This document shows, one piece after another, positions 25,521 to 34,048 of a stretch of DNA of 44,116 nt. Source of the DNA: Prosthecobacter debontii (lineage in GTDB: Bacteria > Verrucomicrobiota > Verrucomicrobiia > Verrucomicrobiales > Akkermansiaceae); assembly GCA_945869465.1 (NCBI GenBank), contig CAMBPB010000015.1, positions 1-44,116 of the forward strand, in the 5' to 3' direction. Both the position numbers and the translations under genes were made by a program. Position 1 is the first letter of the stretch. The number at the start of each line of letters is the position of its first letter. The notes beneath the pieces were generated by a model that saw only the letters and a program-made list of their open reading frames with translations, had not been told where the DNA came from and did not search any database.

Positions 25521-27428
25521 TCACTTTTTAACCCGGTTCACGAAATGGTGGGCGGTGGCGTTGATGCCGAGCACGACGACGAAGAGCAGGATGCCGACCA
25601 CGAAGAGCGCGCGGTAGTGGACGCTGCCGAGCGGCACTTCGCCGAGTTCCTGGGCGATGATGCCGGTGAGGGTGTGGGTGGGCTGGAAGAAGGTGCCGAG
25701 GCCGGCGGAGAAATCGGGGATCTTGATGCGGTTGCCGGCCACCAGCAGAACCACCATGGTTTCGCCGATCACGCGGCCGAAGCCTAGCAGGATGGCGGCG
25801 AGGATGCCGGAGAAGGCGGCTGGGATCATCACGCGGAAGGTGGTCTGCACATGGGAGGCTCCGAGGGCTTCGGAGGCTTCGGCGTAGGCGGAGGGGACGT
25901 TGTTCAGGGCGTCCTCGGCGAGCGAGAAGATGGTGGGGATGCTCATCAGCGCGAGCAGGCAGCCGGCGGTGAAGATGTTGAGACGTTCCTCGATGGGGAA
26001 GCCGGGCACCCATTGCAACGAGTCCATCACCGAGATTTCCCTCAATACCGTGCCAAACACCAGAATGCCGACAAAGCCGAGAACCACCGAGGGAATGGCC
26101 TGGATGAACTCGATAACCGGCTTGACCAGTGCCTGTTCGCGCCGGGCGGCGAACTGGTTGACGTAAATGGCGGAACCAATGCCGACGGGGATCGCAATGA
26201 CGAGCGCCACGATGGCGATCATGAGGGATCCGACGGCCAGTGGCAGGATTCCATAGAAGTCCTGCCATTCCCCGCCGGTGACCCAGTCCTTACCAGTTAG
26301 AAACGAAAGGATCGCATCGGAGAGCGGCACCATGTCGGTGTGTTTCCACCGGTTGATTTTTTGCGGCGCGGCGTCGAGATCGGCGAGGAAAACCGGCCAC
26401 GCGTTGCGCGCCGCCTTGAGCAGGCGGTTGGCGTCGGACTCGGTTAGAGATTGCGGGATTTGTGAGATGATTCCGGCGGCCGCCGTTTTGAGTTCCTGAT
26501 GGAGGCGGATGCAGTCCGGCCGGCGTTCGAGCAGGGCTTGGATCGGGGTATCGATATCCGGCTTTTCGGCGAGGGCGGCCTCGGCTTCGGACCGCAGTTT
26601 TTCGCGTTCGGCGGGATCCTTCGCGTTGGATGCGGCGGAGAGCAGGGTCTTGCGGTCTTTTTCGAGGATGTCCGCGCTCTGGAGTTTCTCCTTGGTGGCG
26701 GTGACGGACTCGGTCATTTCCATGATGGCGGCTCCAAGGTCCGCGCCGGCGGATTCGAAGGTATCGATGGTGGAGCGGTAGGCCTGGAGCGGTTCGGAGT
26801 TCTTTTGCTGCGCTGCGGCAAACTCCGCGGCGAGAGTGGTGACCAGCGGCGGATCCTCGGCGGCCTCCGCGGGGCGGTTGCGGAGCGAGTCGATCAGTTG
26901 CCTGCGTTCGCCAGCCGTGAGGTGGGGCGTAGGCAGGAGTTTTTCGAGGGCTTTCTCGCGTTGCTTTTCGAAATTGGCGCGTAGGGTGGCGAGCATGCCG
27001 GTGTTGGCATCCGTCTCGCCTTGGGGATTGTTCAGGATGAGATCACGAGTGGGGGCGATCCGATCACTGAAGGCGTTGAACAGTGCACTGGCTTCCTGCG
27101 TGCGGCGCATCTCCCGGTTGCTCTTGCCGTTGATTTCGGCGAAGTAGGCGCGGTTGAGCAAACTGGTGAGTTGCTCGTGGGCGGTGAGGTTTTTGCGTGA
27201 GATATCGACGAATTCCAGTCCGGCGATGCGGTAGGTTTCCAGTTCCCGGCGATATCCGGGAAAGAACCCGAGGCCTTCCTTGAGCAGGAAAACCATGATG
27301 AGAACCAGAATGACGATGGTCAGACCGGCATTCGAGGCGAAGAAATACTTGATCAGCCGCTCATACGAAAAGCCCTTGCGCTGGAAGCGGTGGCTGGGTT
27401 TGGGGGGTGAGCTTTCTTCGTGAGCCAT
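25521..27428 (-). CDS. pstC: Phosphate ABC transporter permease PstC with long coiled-coil insertion
   Basis: The C-terminal part, about residues 395-635, is an ordinary PstC permease: SLMIAIVALVIAIPVGIGSA, FIQAIPSVVLGFVGILVFG, an EAA loop with EASEALGASHVQTTFRVMIP, and GFGRVIGETMVVLLVAG. The N-terminal part has one membrane helix (GLTIVILVLIMVFLL, about 35-50), followed by roughly 335 residues rich in Glu, Lys, Ala, Leu and Arg. These are predicted periplasmic and look coiled-coil in stretches (such as AEREKLRSEAEAALAEK). E. coli PstC has about 319 residues, so this one is twice as long. ATG 27428 starts a short cytoplasmic tail; a frame to 27506 adds unlike sequence. The insertion could act as a spacer, sensor or docking arm; this is inference. 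Confidence 0.93.
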   Translation of the reverse strand: MAHEESSPPKPSHRFQRKGFSYERLIKYFFASNAGLTIVILVLIMVFLLKEGLGFFPGYRRELETYRIAGLEFVDISRKNLTAHEQLTSLLNRAYFAEINGKSNREMRRTQEASALFNAFSDRIAPTRDLILNNPQGETDANTGMLATLRANFEKQREKALEKLLPTPHLTAGERRQLIDSLRNRPAEAAEDPPLVTTLAAEFAAAQQKNSEPLQAYRSTIDTFESAGADLGAAIMEMTESVTATKEKLQSADILEKDRKTLLSAASNAKDPAEREKLRSEAEAALAEKPDIDTPIQALLERRPDCIRLHQELKTAAAGIISQIPQSLTESDANRLLKAARNAWPVFLADLDAAPQKINRWKHTDMVPLSDAILSFLTGKDWVTGGEWQDFYGILPLAVGSLMIAIVALVIAIPVGIGSAIYVNQFAARREQALVKPVIEFIQAIPSVVLGFVGILVFGTVLREISVMDSLQWVPGFPIEERLNIFTAGCLLALMSIPTIFSLAEDALNNVPSAYAEASEALGASHVQTTFRVMIPAAFSGILAAILLGFGRVIGETMVVLLVAGNRIKIPDFSAGLGTFFQPTHTLTGIIAQELGEVPLGSVHYRALFVVGILLFVVVLGINATAHHFVNRVKK

Positions 27429-27539
27429 TGTGCCGGGCGAAGTGGAGTTGGATTGGCGGTGTTTGGCAAGGAAATGGGCATCGCGGAACGAGCCAACGAT
27501 GCCCATTTGAGCAGCAACCGTAAACCAGACGCAAATGGA

Positions 27540-28340
27540 TCAGTTCGGGATGAACCCGACCTTCTGGACAATCGCCTGTCCGGCGGGGGACTTGATGAAG
27601 GTCAGGAACGCATCCGCCTCGGCGGTCAGTTTGTCCGGAGCATAGAGGTAGCAAAGACGGGCAAAGGCGTATTTTTTGGCGTTTGCCGCAACCGGCTCGA
27701 CGCCGTCGATGACGAGCGCCTTGGTGCCCGGAGTCTTGGAGTAAGCCAGACCGACGTAGCCGATGCCGTTTTTGTTCTTTGCCACTTCCTGGGCGATTTG
27801 CTCGTTACCGGCCATTTTCAGCGAGCTCGACGGATAGTCGCGGCCGCCCATGGCGAGTTTCTGCCAGTCCTTGTAGGTGCCCGACGAAGTGTTACGGGTG
27901 TAGATCGAGATCTTGCCCGGAGCACCGCCGATTTCCGACCAGTCCTTGATCTGGCCAGTGAAAATCTTGGAAACCTGGGCCTTCGTGAGGCTGTTGAGCG
28001 GGCTGTTCTTGTTGACGATCACGCTGAGCATGTCGTGGCAGATCGGGTGTTCCTTCAGGTAAACGCCTTTGGTTTTGCAGAAGGTGCGCTCGTCATCCTT
28101 GACCTTGCGCGACGACATGCCGATCTGGGCGGTGCCGTTGGCAAGGGCCGGGAAGGCGGTGGTGGAACCTTCGGCGGCGATTTCAAACTTCACGCCGTTG
28201 TTGCCGGCGGCCCTGAAGGCTTCCGCAAGTTGGGGGACGAGTTTCGCACCGAGGGTGTCGCTGCCCTTGAGGCTGAGGGTTTGTGCTCCGGCCATGGAAA
28301 TCAGGGCGGCGGAGGTAAGCAGTGTGCTGATGGCTTTCAT
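27540..28340 (-). CDS. pstS: Periplasmic phosphate-binding protein PstS
   Basis: This protein captures phosphate in the periplasm and delivers it to PstCA. The 266-residue precursor has a signal peptide MKAISTLLTSAALISMAGA, then LSLKGSDTLGAKLVPQLAEA, IAAEGSTTAFPALANGTAQIGMSSR (phosphate loop Ser/Thr), NTSSGTYKDWQ (second phosphate-binding segment) and NGIGYVGLAY. This is the PBP-like short PstS type. It sits between the porin and pstC. The Asn/Lys content is higher than in neighbouring genes, as is usual for an abundant secreted protein. Confidence 0.94.
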   Translation of the reverse strand: MKAISTLLTSAALISMAGAQTLSLKGSDTLGAKLVPQLAEAFRAAGNNGVKFEIAAEGSTTAFPALANGTAQIGMSSRKVKDDERTFCKTKGVYLKEHPICHDMLSVIVNKNSPLNSLTKAQVSKIFTGQIKDWSEIGGAPGKISIYTRNTSSGTYKDWQKLAMGGRDYPSSSLKMAGNEQIAQEVAKNKNGIGYVGLAYSKTPGTKALVIDGVEPVAANAKKYAFARLCYLYAPDKLTAEADAFLTFIKSPAGQAIVQKVGFIPN

Positions 28341-28376
28341 TGGTTGTGTGGTGTTGGGATGGGATTGTTCGAACTA

Positions 28377-29690
28377 TCAGAAGGAGAAGCGGAGGCCGCT
28401 GTAATAGGTGTAACCATCGTAGTCGCCGCCGCCGAGGGTGGAGTATTCGATACCGTTCATGAGCTTGAGCTTGTGGCCGTAGAGGTAGTAGTTCACGCCG
28501 AGATAGGCGGAGGCATAGGAGTCCCCCTTGTCGGCTTTCGGGACGGGTGGCGCGTAGTTTTCATAGCGGCCGGGCAGGCTCAAATCATCGTCGTCCGAGC
28601 TGGTTGCCCATTGCAGACGGCCGACGAGTTGCACGCCATCCGCAATGTAGTAGGAGGGAATGATGCTGATGCCGAAGACGTTGGATTGGTCGATGGCGGT
28701 CTTGGCGCCGGCCTGCTCGGCGTTGCCGTCAAAGCCGAATCCATAGACGAGATCGGTGATGAGTCCGAACCGGCCGTGGCTGATATCGTTGGTCAGCGCG
28801 ATGCTGTCGGTGAAAACCGGGGAGGTGGAATAGGAATAATTTAGATCGGTTTCGTCGGATTTGAAGCCGGGCTCCGTGTTGTGCATGTAATGGAACGAGA
28901 CGACGGCCGAATCGAGGCCGATTTGGGACGCATAGTCGTAACCGATTTTTGCGAGCACGAGGGTGCCGCCCTCGAAGCTGGAAAACTCGCGCATGCGGTC
29001 GTTGCCGTAAACACCCAGTTCGTAGAGCCAATGCTCGTCGATGCCCTTGCCATTGACCCACATGCCGGTGAGTTCGCCGGGGTAGAGGGTGTTGGAGAGC
29101 AGGCTGCGTTCGATCGTTAGAATTTCCTTGGAGGAGATTTCCTGCTCGCGGGTGAACTTCACCTTGGTCTTGCCCACCGAGACGTTGAGCGCGTCCGAGG
29201 GGGCGTAGGTGAGGTAGAGATCGTAGAGATCTTCGTAGAGGGTGTGTCCGCCCTCTCCATCGAGGCCGTCGCTATCGACGTCGATCTGGCCTTCGAATTT
29301 CCAGTTTTGGAACCACTTGGATTTGAATCCGAAGCGGGCGCGGCGGGCTTCGATGTGGTCGCCCCAGACAGTTTCATCCTTGCCGCCTTTTTCCTTGTAG
29401 TCCTCGATGTCGAAGTGGCCGTTGGAGTCACCGTCGGCGTATTGCACCTGCAAGCGTCCCTGAAGCGAGAATTCCTGAAGGATCGGATTATTTTCGTCCT
29501 TGTAGAGTGTGAATGCGGACCACGCCTGATCCCAGGCGGTTTCTCCGGTCAGTTTCCCCAGCAAGAGGCCGGTGGCAGTGCTGGACGGGGCCGCGGCTTC
29601 CGGGGCGGCTGGGGCGGTCTCGCTGCCGGCGTGGGCGGAAATGCAGCCGAGCAGGCTGGTTGCGAGCATGGCGTGTTGGATCGTCTTCAT
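28377..29690 (-). CDS. Phosphate-selective porin (OprP/OprO-like)
   Basis: This outer-membrane 16-strand porin is likely to pass phosphate or polyphosphate. The 437-residue precursor has a signal peptide (MKTIQHAMLATSLLGCISAHA). The mature protein includes FSLQGRLQVQYADGDSNG, IEARRARFGFKSKWFQNWKFEGQIDVD, VSVGKTKVKFTREQEISSKE and NTLYPGELTGMWVNG, and ends in YSGLRFSF with a terminal Phe. The first two blocks are diagnostic of the Porin_O_P family. Being first in the pst operon, behind PHO-box-like repeats, supports phosphate as substrate. ATG 29690 gives a clean signal peptide; 29699 adds three residues. Confidence 0.9.
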   Translation of the reverse strand: MKTIQHAMLATSLLGCISAHAGSETAPAAPEAAAPSSTATGLLLGKLTGETAWDQAWSAFTLYKDENNPILQEFSLQGRLQVQYADGDSNGHFDIEDYKEKGGKDETVWGDHIEARRARFGFKSKWFQNWKFEGQIDVDSDGLDGEGGHTLYEDLYDLYLTYAPSDALNVSVGKTKVKFTREQEISSKEILTIERSLLSNTLYPGELTGMWVNGKGIDEHWLYELGVYGNDRMREFSSFEGGTLVLAKIGYDYASQIGLDSAVVSFHYMHNTEPGFKSDETDLNYSYSTSPVFTDSIALTNDISHGRFGLITDLVYGFGFDGNAEQAGAKTAIDQSNVFGISIIPSYYIADGVQLVGRLQWATSSDDDDLSLPGRYENYAPPVPKADKGDSYASAYLGVNYYLYGHKLKLMNGIEYSTLGGGDYDGYTYYSGLRFSF

Positions 29691-29773
29691 GGATTGCATG
29701 GATGTTGGGTTGGGGGTGCGTCGGGCACGGCGGATGCTTAGCCGAGTGGCGCAACGCAGTTGAAGGGGGATCG

Positions 29774-29835
29774 TGTGACGAAGTTGTCACAATTGGAATA
29801 ATCCATGACACCGCTAGGTGACGGAATCGTGACAT
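29774..29835 (-). promoter_or_regulatory. PHO-box-like GTGAC repeats upstream of the porin-pst-phoU operon
   Basis: Read on the minus strand, ATGTCAC-GATT-CCGTCAC (29835-29818) reproduces the 7-4-7 layout of the E. coli PHO box (CTGTCAT-N4-CTGTCAC). A further GTGTCAT heptamer lies at 29811-29805, and TGTGAC/GTCACA form an inverted pair at 29774-29791. The cluster starts 84 bp upstream of the porin ATG. PhoB-type control under phosphate limitation is the natural reading. No clear -10 was picked. Confidence 0.55.
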
Positions 29836-30067
29836 GGGCCGCCAATGGTTGAAATCCTGGTGGTTTCAGTGGCGGCGGTGACGTATGGGAAGGGTTGCGA
29901 TTGCAAACGGGTGAAGACGCCGTTTGCTTGGAAATCGCCCGTGGTCAGCGCCAGGTGAGCGATCGGAAGTTGGGATCAGACGGTGGTTTTTGCCGCATGA
30001 AGTGGTTCCGGCGGGCCAAAAAATAGATTGCCCGGCTTGTCTGGCTCGCTAGGTTCGGCACCTCAAT
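29836..30067. other. Divergent intergenic region between the porin and SHD1 genes
   Basis: No gene is supported here. One perfect 8-bp hairpin (GCAAACGG at 29903-29910 with CCGTTTGC at 29920-29927) is present, without a T-run, so it is not called a terminator. The promoter of the rightward SHD1-like gene should lie here; no strong hexamers are visible. Confidence 0.4.
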
Positions 30068-31315
30068 ATGAAGCGACTATTGGTATGGACAACAACGGTT
30101 GGTCTGCTCGCACCCATGGGGCAGGCGGCTGAAACACGGACTTGGATGTCACGCAAGGGGGGGACTCTCGAAGCCGAACTTGGCAGCGTCCAAGGTGGCA
30201 TGGTCACCCTGATCGGCAAGGACTCCAAGCCTGTCAAGTTGAAGGTGGAGGACCTGAGTTTGGCCGACCGCCAGCATTTGGTGGACTTCGGGGGTGCGGA
30301 TGCCGCCATCATCACCGGCGGCAAGCCCGGCCTGGTGGAGAAGGAAGTGCGGATTGATTCGTCCACTTTCAAGCGGGTGGATGCCAAGCTGATGTTTCCC
30401 GACGGCCCGTCGGAAGGCTTTGAAATGTTCGATACCACGCATTTTGTGATTGCCACCGCGGGGAAGGTCAGGCCGCAGGCAATCGCCGAAACGGCCGAGC
30501 GGTTGTGGCATGGCATGGCCTTCCAACACATGAATTTCCGTCAGGACTGGGGGACCAAACGCATGCTGATTCTTTTGGTGGAGGACCGCGAGGCATACAC
30601 CACCCTTGGGAAATGGTATGTGAAATACGTCGCGGCATCAGGCCAGGAGGATGCGTCGCGGGAGATCGCCTCCACCTGGGACCGCACCGGATCCACTTCC
30701 ATGGAAGTTCCGGATGAAATGGCCGCGAAACACCATCTGGGCGAACGCGCGCTGGTTTTCAACGTGAAGGAGGACAACAAGTTCCGCAAGGATCTGAGCC
30801 CCTTCCCCACCCACTCCATCGCCGGCTCGCTGCTCGGAAAACAAATGGGCGGAGTCTCATCCTTCGGTGCCGAAGGTTATTTCGCACTCACCACGGGGCA
30901 CGCCTATTTCAAGGAAATCAGCCTGGCCGGAAAAACCGAAACCCATCTGCTCACCGTCGAGGGCAGCTTCAAGGATGAAGTCGGCTCCAAGCAGGGCTTC
31001 GACGATGGTAGTTCATGGGCCAAGACGTTGCGCTCGATGGTTCGCGGCGGCAAGGTCAAGGTCCACCTTGAGCCGATGCTCAAATGGAAACCCCAGGATC
31101 TCAATCCCGAGCGCCTGGTGCTCATTTATTCGTTCGCCTTTTACATGCAGAGCGATTCGAAACGCCTGGCGAATTTCGCCAAGATGATCCGCCGGATCGA
31201 GTCCTCCAACCAAGTCCCGCCACCCGATGAAATCGCAAAACTCTTCGGCTTCGAAAATGTCGCTGCCTTCGACGCGGATTGGGAGAAGTTCATCAAGGAA
31301 GGAGACTTCAAGTGA
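30068..31315 (+). CDS. Secreted SHD1-like protein with a DUF1570/peptidase-like region
   Basis: The 415-residue precursor has a signal peptide (MKRLLVWTTTVGLLAPMGQA). Residues 23-75 (RTWMSRKGGTLEAELGSV, then VKLKVEDLSLADRQHL) form an SHD1-like module, a small beta domain frequent in exported Planctomycetes and Verrucomicrobia proteins. The rest (ETAERLWHGMAFQHMNF, LLVEDREAYTTLGKWYV, AEGYFALTTGHAYFKEI) resembles exported proteins with a gluzincin-like domain, but no HExxH motif is seen, so it is probably not an active metallopeptidase of that kind. The stop codon overlaps the start of the next gene, indicating translational coupling and a shared function. Confidence 0.65.
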   Translation: MKRLLVWTTTVGLLAPMGQAAETRTWMSRKGGTLEAELGSVQGGMVTLIGKDSKPVKLKVEDLSLADRQHLVDFGGADAAIITGGKPGLVEKEVRIDSSTFKRVDAKLMFPDGPSEGFEMFDTTHFVIATAGKVRPQAIAETAERLWHGMAFQHMNFRQDWGTKRMLILLVEDREAYTTLGKWYVKYVAASGQEDASREIASTWDRTGSTSMEVPDEMAAKHHLGERALVFNVKEDNKFRKDLSPFPTHSIAGSLLGKQMGGVSSFGAEGYFALTTGHAYFKEISLAGKTETHLLTVEGSFKDEVGSKQGFDDGSSWAKTLRSMVRGGKVKVHLEPMLKWKPQDLNPERLVLIYSFAFYMQSDSKRLANFAKMIRRIESSNQVPPPDEIAKLFGFENVAAFDADWEKFIKEGDFK

Positions 31316-32694
31316 TTGCCGGTCTGAATCCGTACCTCCTACGTTCGCTTGCCTTCTCCATCCTGCTAGCCACCGGAGCCTCCGCCCAGAAAGCTCCCGA
31401 GGTGGAATACCGGGACTTCAAGAGCACCAACGGCGTGGTGATCCAGGCCGTGATCATCGACAAGTCCGACACGGAGGCGGTGCTCCTCCTGCGCACCGGC
31501 AAGCGCGCCAACGTGCCGCTCGATAAACTCGTCGAGGATGACCGTGCCTACATCAAGGCGTGGTCCAAGGAAAAGGCGGTGTTTCTCCAGAAATGCCGCG
31601 GTCTCACCATCCGCCAGTGCCTCGAACTCCGCGGCTACGAGTCGTTTCCCTTCCGATTTGAAAACAATTCGATCTTCATCGATGGCAAAATCAACAACAA
31701 GCCGTCCCGCCTGTTGATTGACACTGGCGCCGGCACCAGCCTGCTTCATGCCCCCTTCGCCACCTCGGTGGGCCTGGAAGTGGGACCGATGACCGAAAAA
31801 ATCTACGGAGTTTCCGGCGAAGCGCCCGCCGGGTGGACGCCGGTGCCGACCATCCAACTTGGCGAGGCGATTTTCAAGGACCGCCGTATCCTCGCCACGG
31901 ACATGCTCAAGGACAAACCGCCGGGCACTAAATCCCGCGAGGACGCCATCCTCGGCGCGGAATTCATGAGCAAACTCGATGCGGTCATCTCCTACCCCGA
32001 TCGCCGGATCTTCCTCCGCCCCGATCGCTCCGACCAGGACGAGGCGGGCGTGGCCAATGGCGACGGCTCACTCGATTTCCGTTTGTTCAAAACCAAGGAC
32101 GGCAAGACGCATCGTGGCAAGGTGACTTCCAAAACGCCAACCGTGGCGACGCTCCTGTTAGTCGGCGGCAAAACCCTGCAAATGGCCATCGACCGTTTCC
32201 AAACCGACGATGAGGGCTATTTGAAGGCGTGGAGCGAGGAAGGCGCACTTTTCCTCCAGCATTGCCAGGGCCTAACCGTGAACGAACTGCTCACCCTGCG
32301 CAAATACCAGTCGTTCCAATTCGAACGCCGCGGCAATCACATCTTCGTCGATGGCACGCTCAACGACAATAAAGTCACCTACATGATCGACACCGGCGCC
32401 GACAGCAGCCTGCTGCACGTGGATGCCGCCAAAAAATTCGGCTGCGAAGTGGGGCCCATGGACCAGTTCGTTTGGGGCATCGGCGGCAAGGCTCCCGCGG
32501 CCGTATCGATGATCGCCAAACTCACCATGGGCGAGGCTGTCCTCACCAAACGCAAGGTGCTCGCCACCGACCTCACCCGCGGCGATGAAGACACCGAAAT
32601 GGGCTACGTCGGCCTGTTTGGCGCCGATTTCATGCGCGAGTTGGAGGCCGTCATCACCTACACTGAAGACCGGATCTTCCTGATCCAACGCTAG
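31312..32694 (+). CDS. Secreted protein with duplicated SHD1 plus retropepsin-like aspartic protease modules
   Basis: The GTG start at 31312 overlaps the previous stop (GTGA) and is preceded by a strong GGAAGGAG ribosome binding site; the upstream ATG at 31279 lacks both. Residues 1-25 are a signal peptide. The mature chain repeats one unit twice: an SHD1-like module (VEYRDFKSTNGVVIQAV with DRAYIKAWSKE; later LDFRLFKTKDGKTHRGKV with EGYLKAWSEEG) followed by a clan AA aspartic protease domain. The two active-site motifs are LLIDTGAGTS (D137) and YMIDTGADSS (D360), and each unit ends with the matching hydrophobic-Gly block (ILGAEFM, LFGADFM). Retropepsins normally dimerise to join two DTG loops; here both are in one chain of 460 residues, so an internal pseudo-dimer is possible. 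The substrate is unknown. Confidence 0.82.
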   Translation: MIAGLNPYLLRSLAFSILLATGASAQKAPEVEYRDFKSTNGVVIQAVIIDKSDTEAVLLLRTGKRANVPLDKLVEDDRAYIKAWSKEKAVFLQKCRGLTIRQCLELRGYESFPFRFENNSIFIDGKINNKPSRLLIDTGAGTSLLHAPFATSVGLEVGPMTEKIYGVSGEAPAGWTPVPTIQLGEAIFKDRRILATDMLKDKPPGTKSREDAILGAEFMSKLDAVISYPDRRIFLRPDRSDQDEAGVANGDGSLDFRLFKTKDGKTHRGKVTSKTPTVATLLLVGGKTLQMAIDRFQTDDEGYLKAWSEEGALFLQHCQGLTVNELLTLRKYQSFQFERRGNHIFVDGTLNDNKVTYMIDTGADSSLLHVDAAKKFGCEVGPMDQFVWGIGGKAPAAVSMIAKLTMGEAVLTKRKVLATDLTRGDEDTEMGYVGLFGADFMRELEAVITYTEDRIFLIQR

Positions 32695-32943
32695 ACCGGG
32701 TTCAACCTCGCTCCCGTCGACCGCTTCATCACCCGGTCGCAAGCCTTCACCCTCTGGGACCTGGAACGCCTCCGCGCCGGTGACGGTCCCCACGGCAAAC
32801 ACAATCCGCCCGCGCCAATGTTATCTCTCATTTTGAGCGGGATTTTGTTTCAGGATCGAAACGCGGAGCAGCGGAGGTCGCCAAGGGAATCGCAGAGAGT
32901 GGAAGGGTTTGAAATTGGCATCCAAGATCCGCTCTTCAAATCC
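32695..32943. other. Intergenic region leading into the heptamer array
   Basis: No gene is supported. The stretch contains a degenerate CGCGGAGCAGCGGAGG-type purine-rich motif, also hinted at near 16010-16030, and ends in the heptamer array. No terminator hairpin with a T-run was found for the upstream plus-strand pair. Confidence 0.4.
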
Positions 32944-33041
32944 AAAGTTCCACGTCCCACGTCCCACGTTCAAAGCTCAAAGCTCGACGTTCAAAGCTCG
33001 ACGCTCGACGTTCGACGTTCGACGTTCGACGTTCGACGTTC
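32944..33041. repeat. Tandem 7-bp repeat array (14 units, GACGTTC family)
   Basis: Fourteen uninterrupted heptamers fill 98 bp. They start with AAAGTTC and CACGTCC variants, pass through mixed AAAGCTC and GACGTTC units, and end in five identical GACGTTC units (33007-33041). The array stops 2 bp before the stop codon of the SGNH hydrolase gene on the minus strand. The gradient from divergent to identical units suggests growth by slippage at the right end. Confidence 0.93.
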
Positions 33042-33043
33042 AT

Positions 33044-33853
33044 CTACTTGGCTTTGGCTTGGATCGCCGGCCATTGTTTGAGGAAGGTTTCGGCCATGAT
33101 CGCATGGCCGCGGCCGTTGGGGTGGATCGCATCGCCGCCGTGGGTTTCCTTGATTTTGGCCAACATCGGCGTCCGGATGTCCACCACGCTCACTCCATCG
33201 CGGCCGTCGAGCGTGAGCAGCCATTTGCAATAGGTCGCCAACACCTGGTCGTAATAGGGATAAGCCGTGCGGTAGCCGAATTTTTTGGGATCTTTCTCCG
33301 CTTCGGCGTCGGCTTCCGCGTTGGCCTTGGCCAGCAGGACCTCGCGGGCGGCGGCGTCCGTGTCCGGCGGAAATGGCGGGCCGGCTGAGGCGAAGGGCGG
33401 CGGCGTGAGGATGATCAAGCGGGCTCCGGCGGCGTTGCTTTTCTTGATCAAGGTTTCGATTCCCGCCTGATAGGCCGCAAAGCGTTTTTCGTTGAACGGG
33501 TGATAGATGCCGTCGTTGATGCCATAACAGATGATGACCCAGTTGGGTTTTTCGGCAAACACGGCGTCCACCCAGTTGAGCACGCAGGGCCGGCGGCCCG
33601 GGTGATAGGCCTCGCTCAGGTTCGAGACGGTTTCGCTCATGTGGCCGAAATTGTGGACCTGCGGCGGGTTCCCCGGGTTCTGTTTGATCAGCTCGTCCTT
33701 GATGAGCCGCACATATCCGCCCGCCTTGGTGATGCTGTCGCCCAGGAAGAAAAACTGCTGGGGCGCGGGCTGCGGCGGGGCCGGCTCCGGTTCTCCTGCC
33801 GCCATGCCGGCCAGGCAAAGACCGATTGCACTCCCACGAAGGATGGATTTCAC
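33044..33853 (-). CDS. Secreted SGNH/GDSL hydrolase
   Basis: This is an esterase or lipase of the SGNH fold acting outside the cytoplasm. Block I is FFFLGDSITKAGG (catalytic Ser), block II has the Gly near NFGHMSET, block III is CYGINDGIYHPF (Asn), and block V is DAIHPNGRGHAIMAE (catalytic Asp and His). I prefer GTG 33853 because it gives a clean signal peptide (KSILRGSAIGLCLAGMAAG); the ATG at 33925 adds 24 non-hydrophobic residues in front and is the alternative. With that start the precursor has 269 residues. Sugar-acetyl esters are frequent substrates in this phylum, but the sequence does not fix the substrate. Confidence 0.87.
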   Translation of the reverse strand: MKSILRGSAIGLCLAGMAAGEPEPAPPQPAPQQFFFLGDSITKAGGYVRLIKDELIKQNPGNPPQVHNFGHMSETVSNLSEAYHPGRRPCVLNWVDAVFAEKPNWVIICYGINDGIYHPFNEKRFAAYQAGIETLIKKSNAAGARLIILTPPPFASAGPPFPPDTDAAAREVLLAKANAEADAEAEKDPKKFGYRTAYPYYDQVLATYCKWLLTLDGRDGVSVVDIRTPMLAKIKETHGGDAIHPNGRGHAIMAETFLKQWPAIQAKAK

Positions 33854-34048
33854 GGCCTGATGAAGTGGCTGGGATGCCCGGAAAATGAATCCGGGACGAA
33901 GGATGGCGGGATGGGCGGAATTCATGCGAACGGGATTATGAGCCTCGCCCCCGCCTTGCCAAGGAAACTTTTGGCCGGTGTCGGGAAAGCGACACGCGCA
34001 GGCAGCGTTGATGAATGACCAGGCCTGGCGCGCCGTCTCCTCGATGTT

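Noticed and set aside
29903..29927. Terminator
   Set aside because: The 8-bp stem is perfect, but no T-run follows on either strand and no gene ends there.
32944..33041. CRISPR array
   Set aside because: Seven-bp units without spacers form a simple tandem satellite. No cas genes are present.
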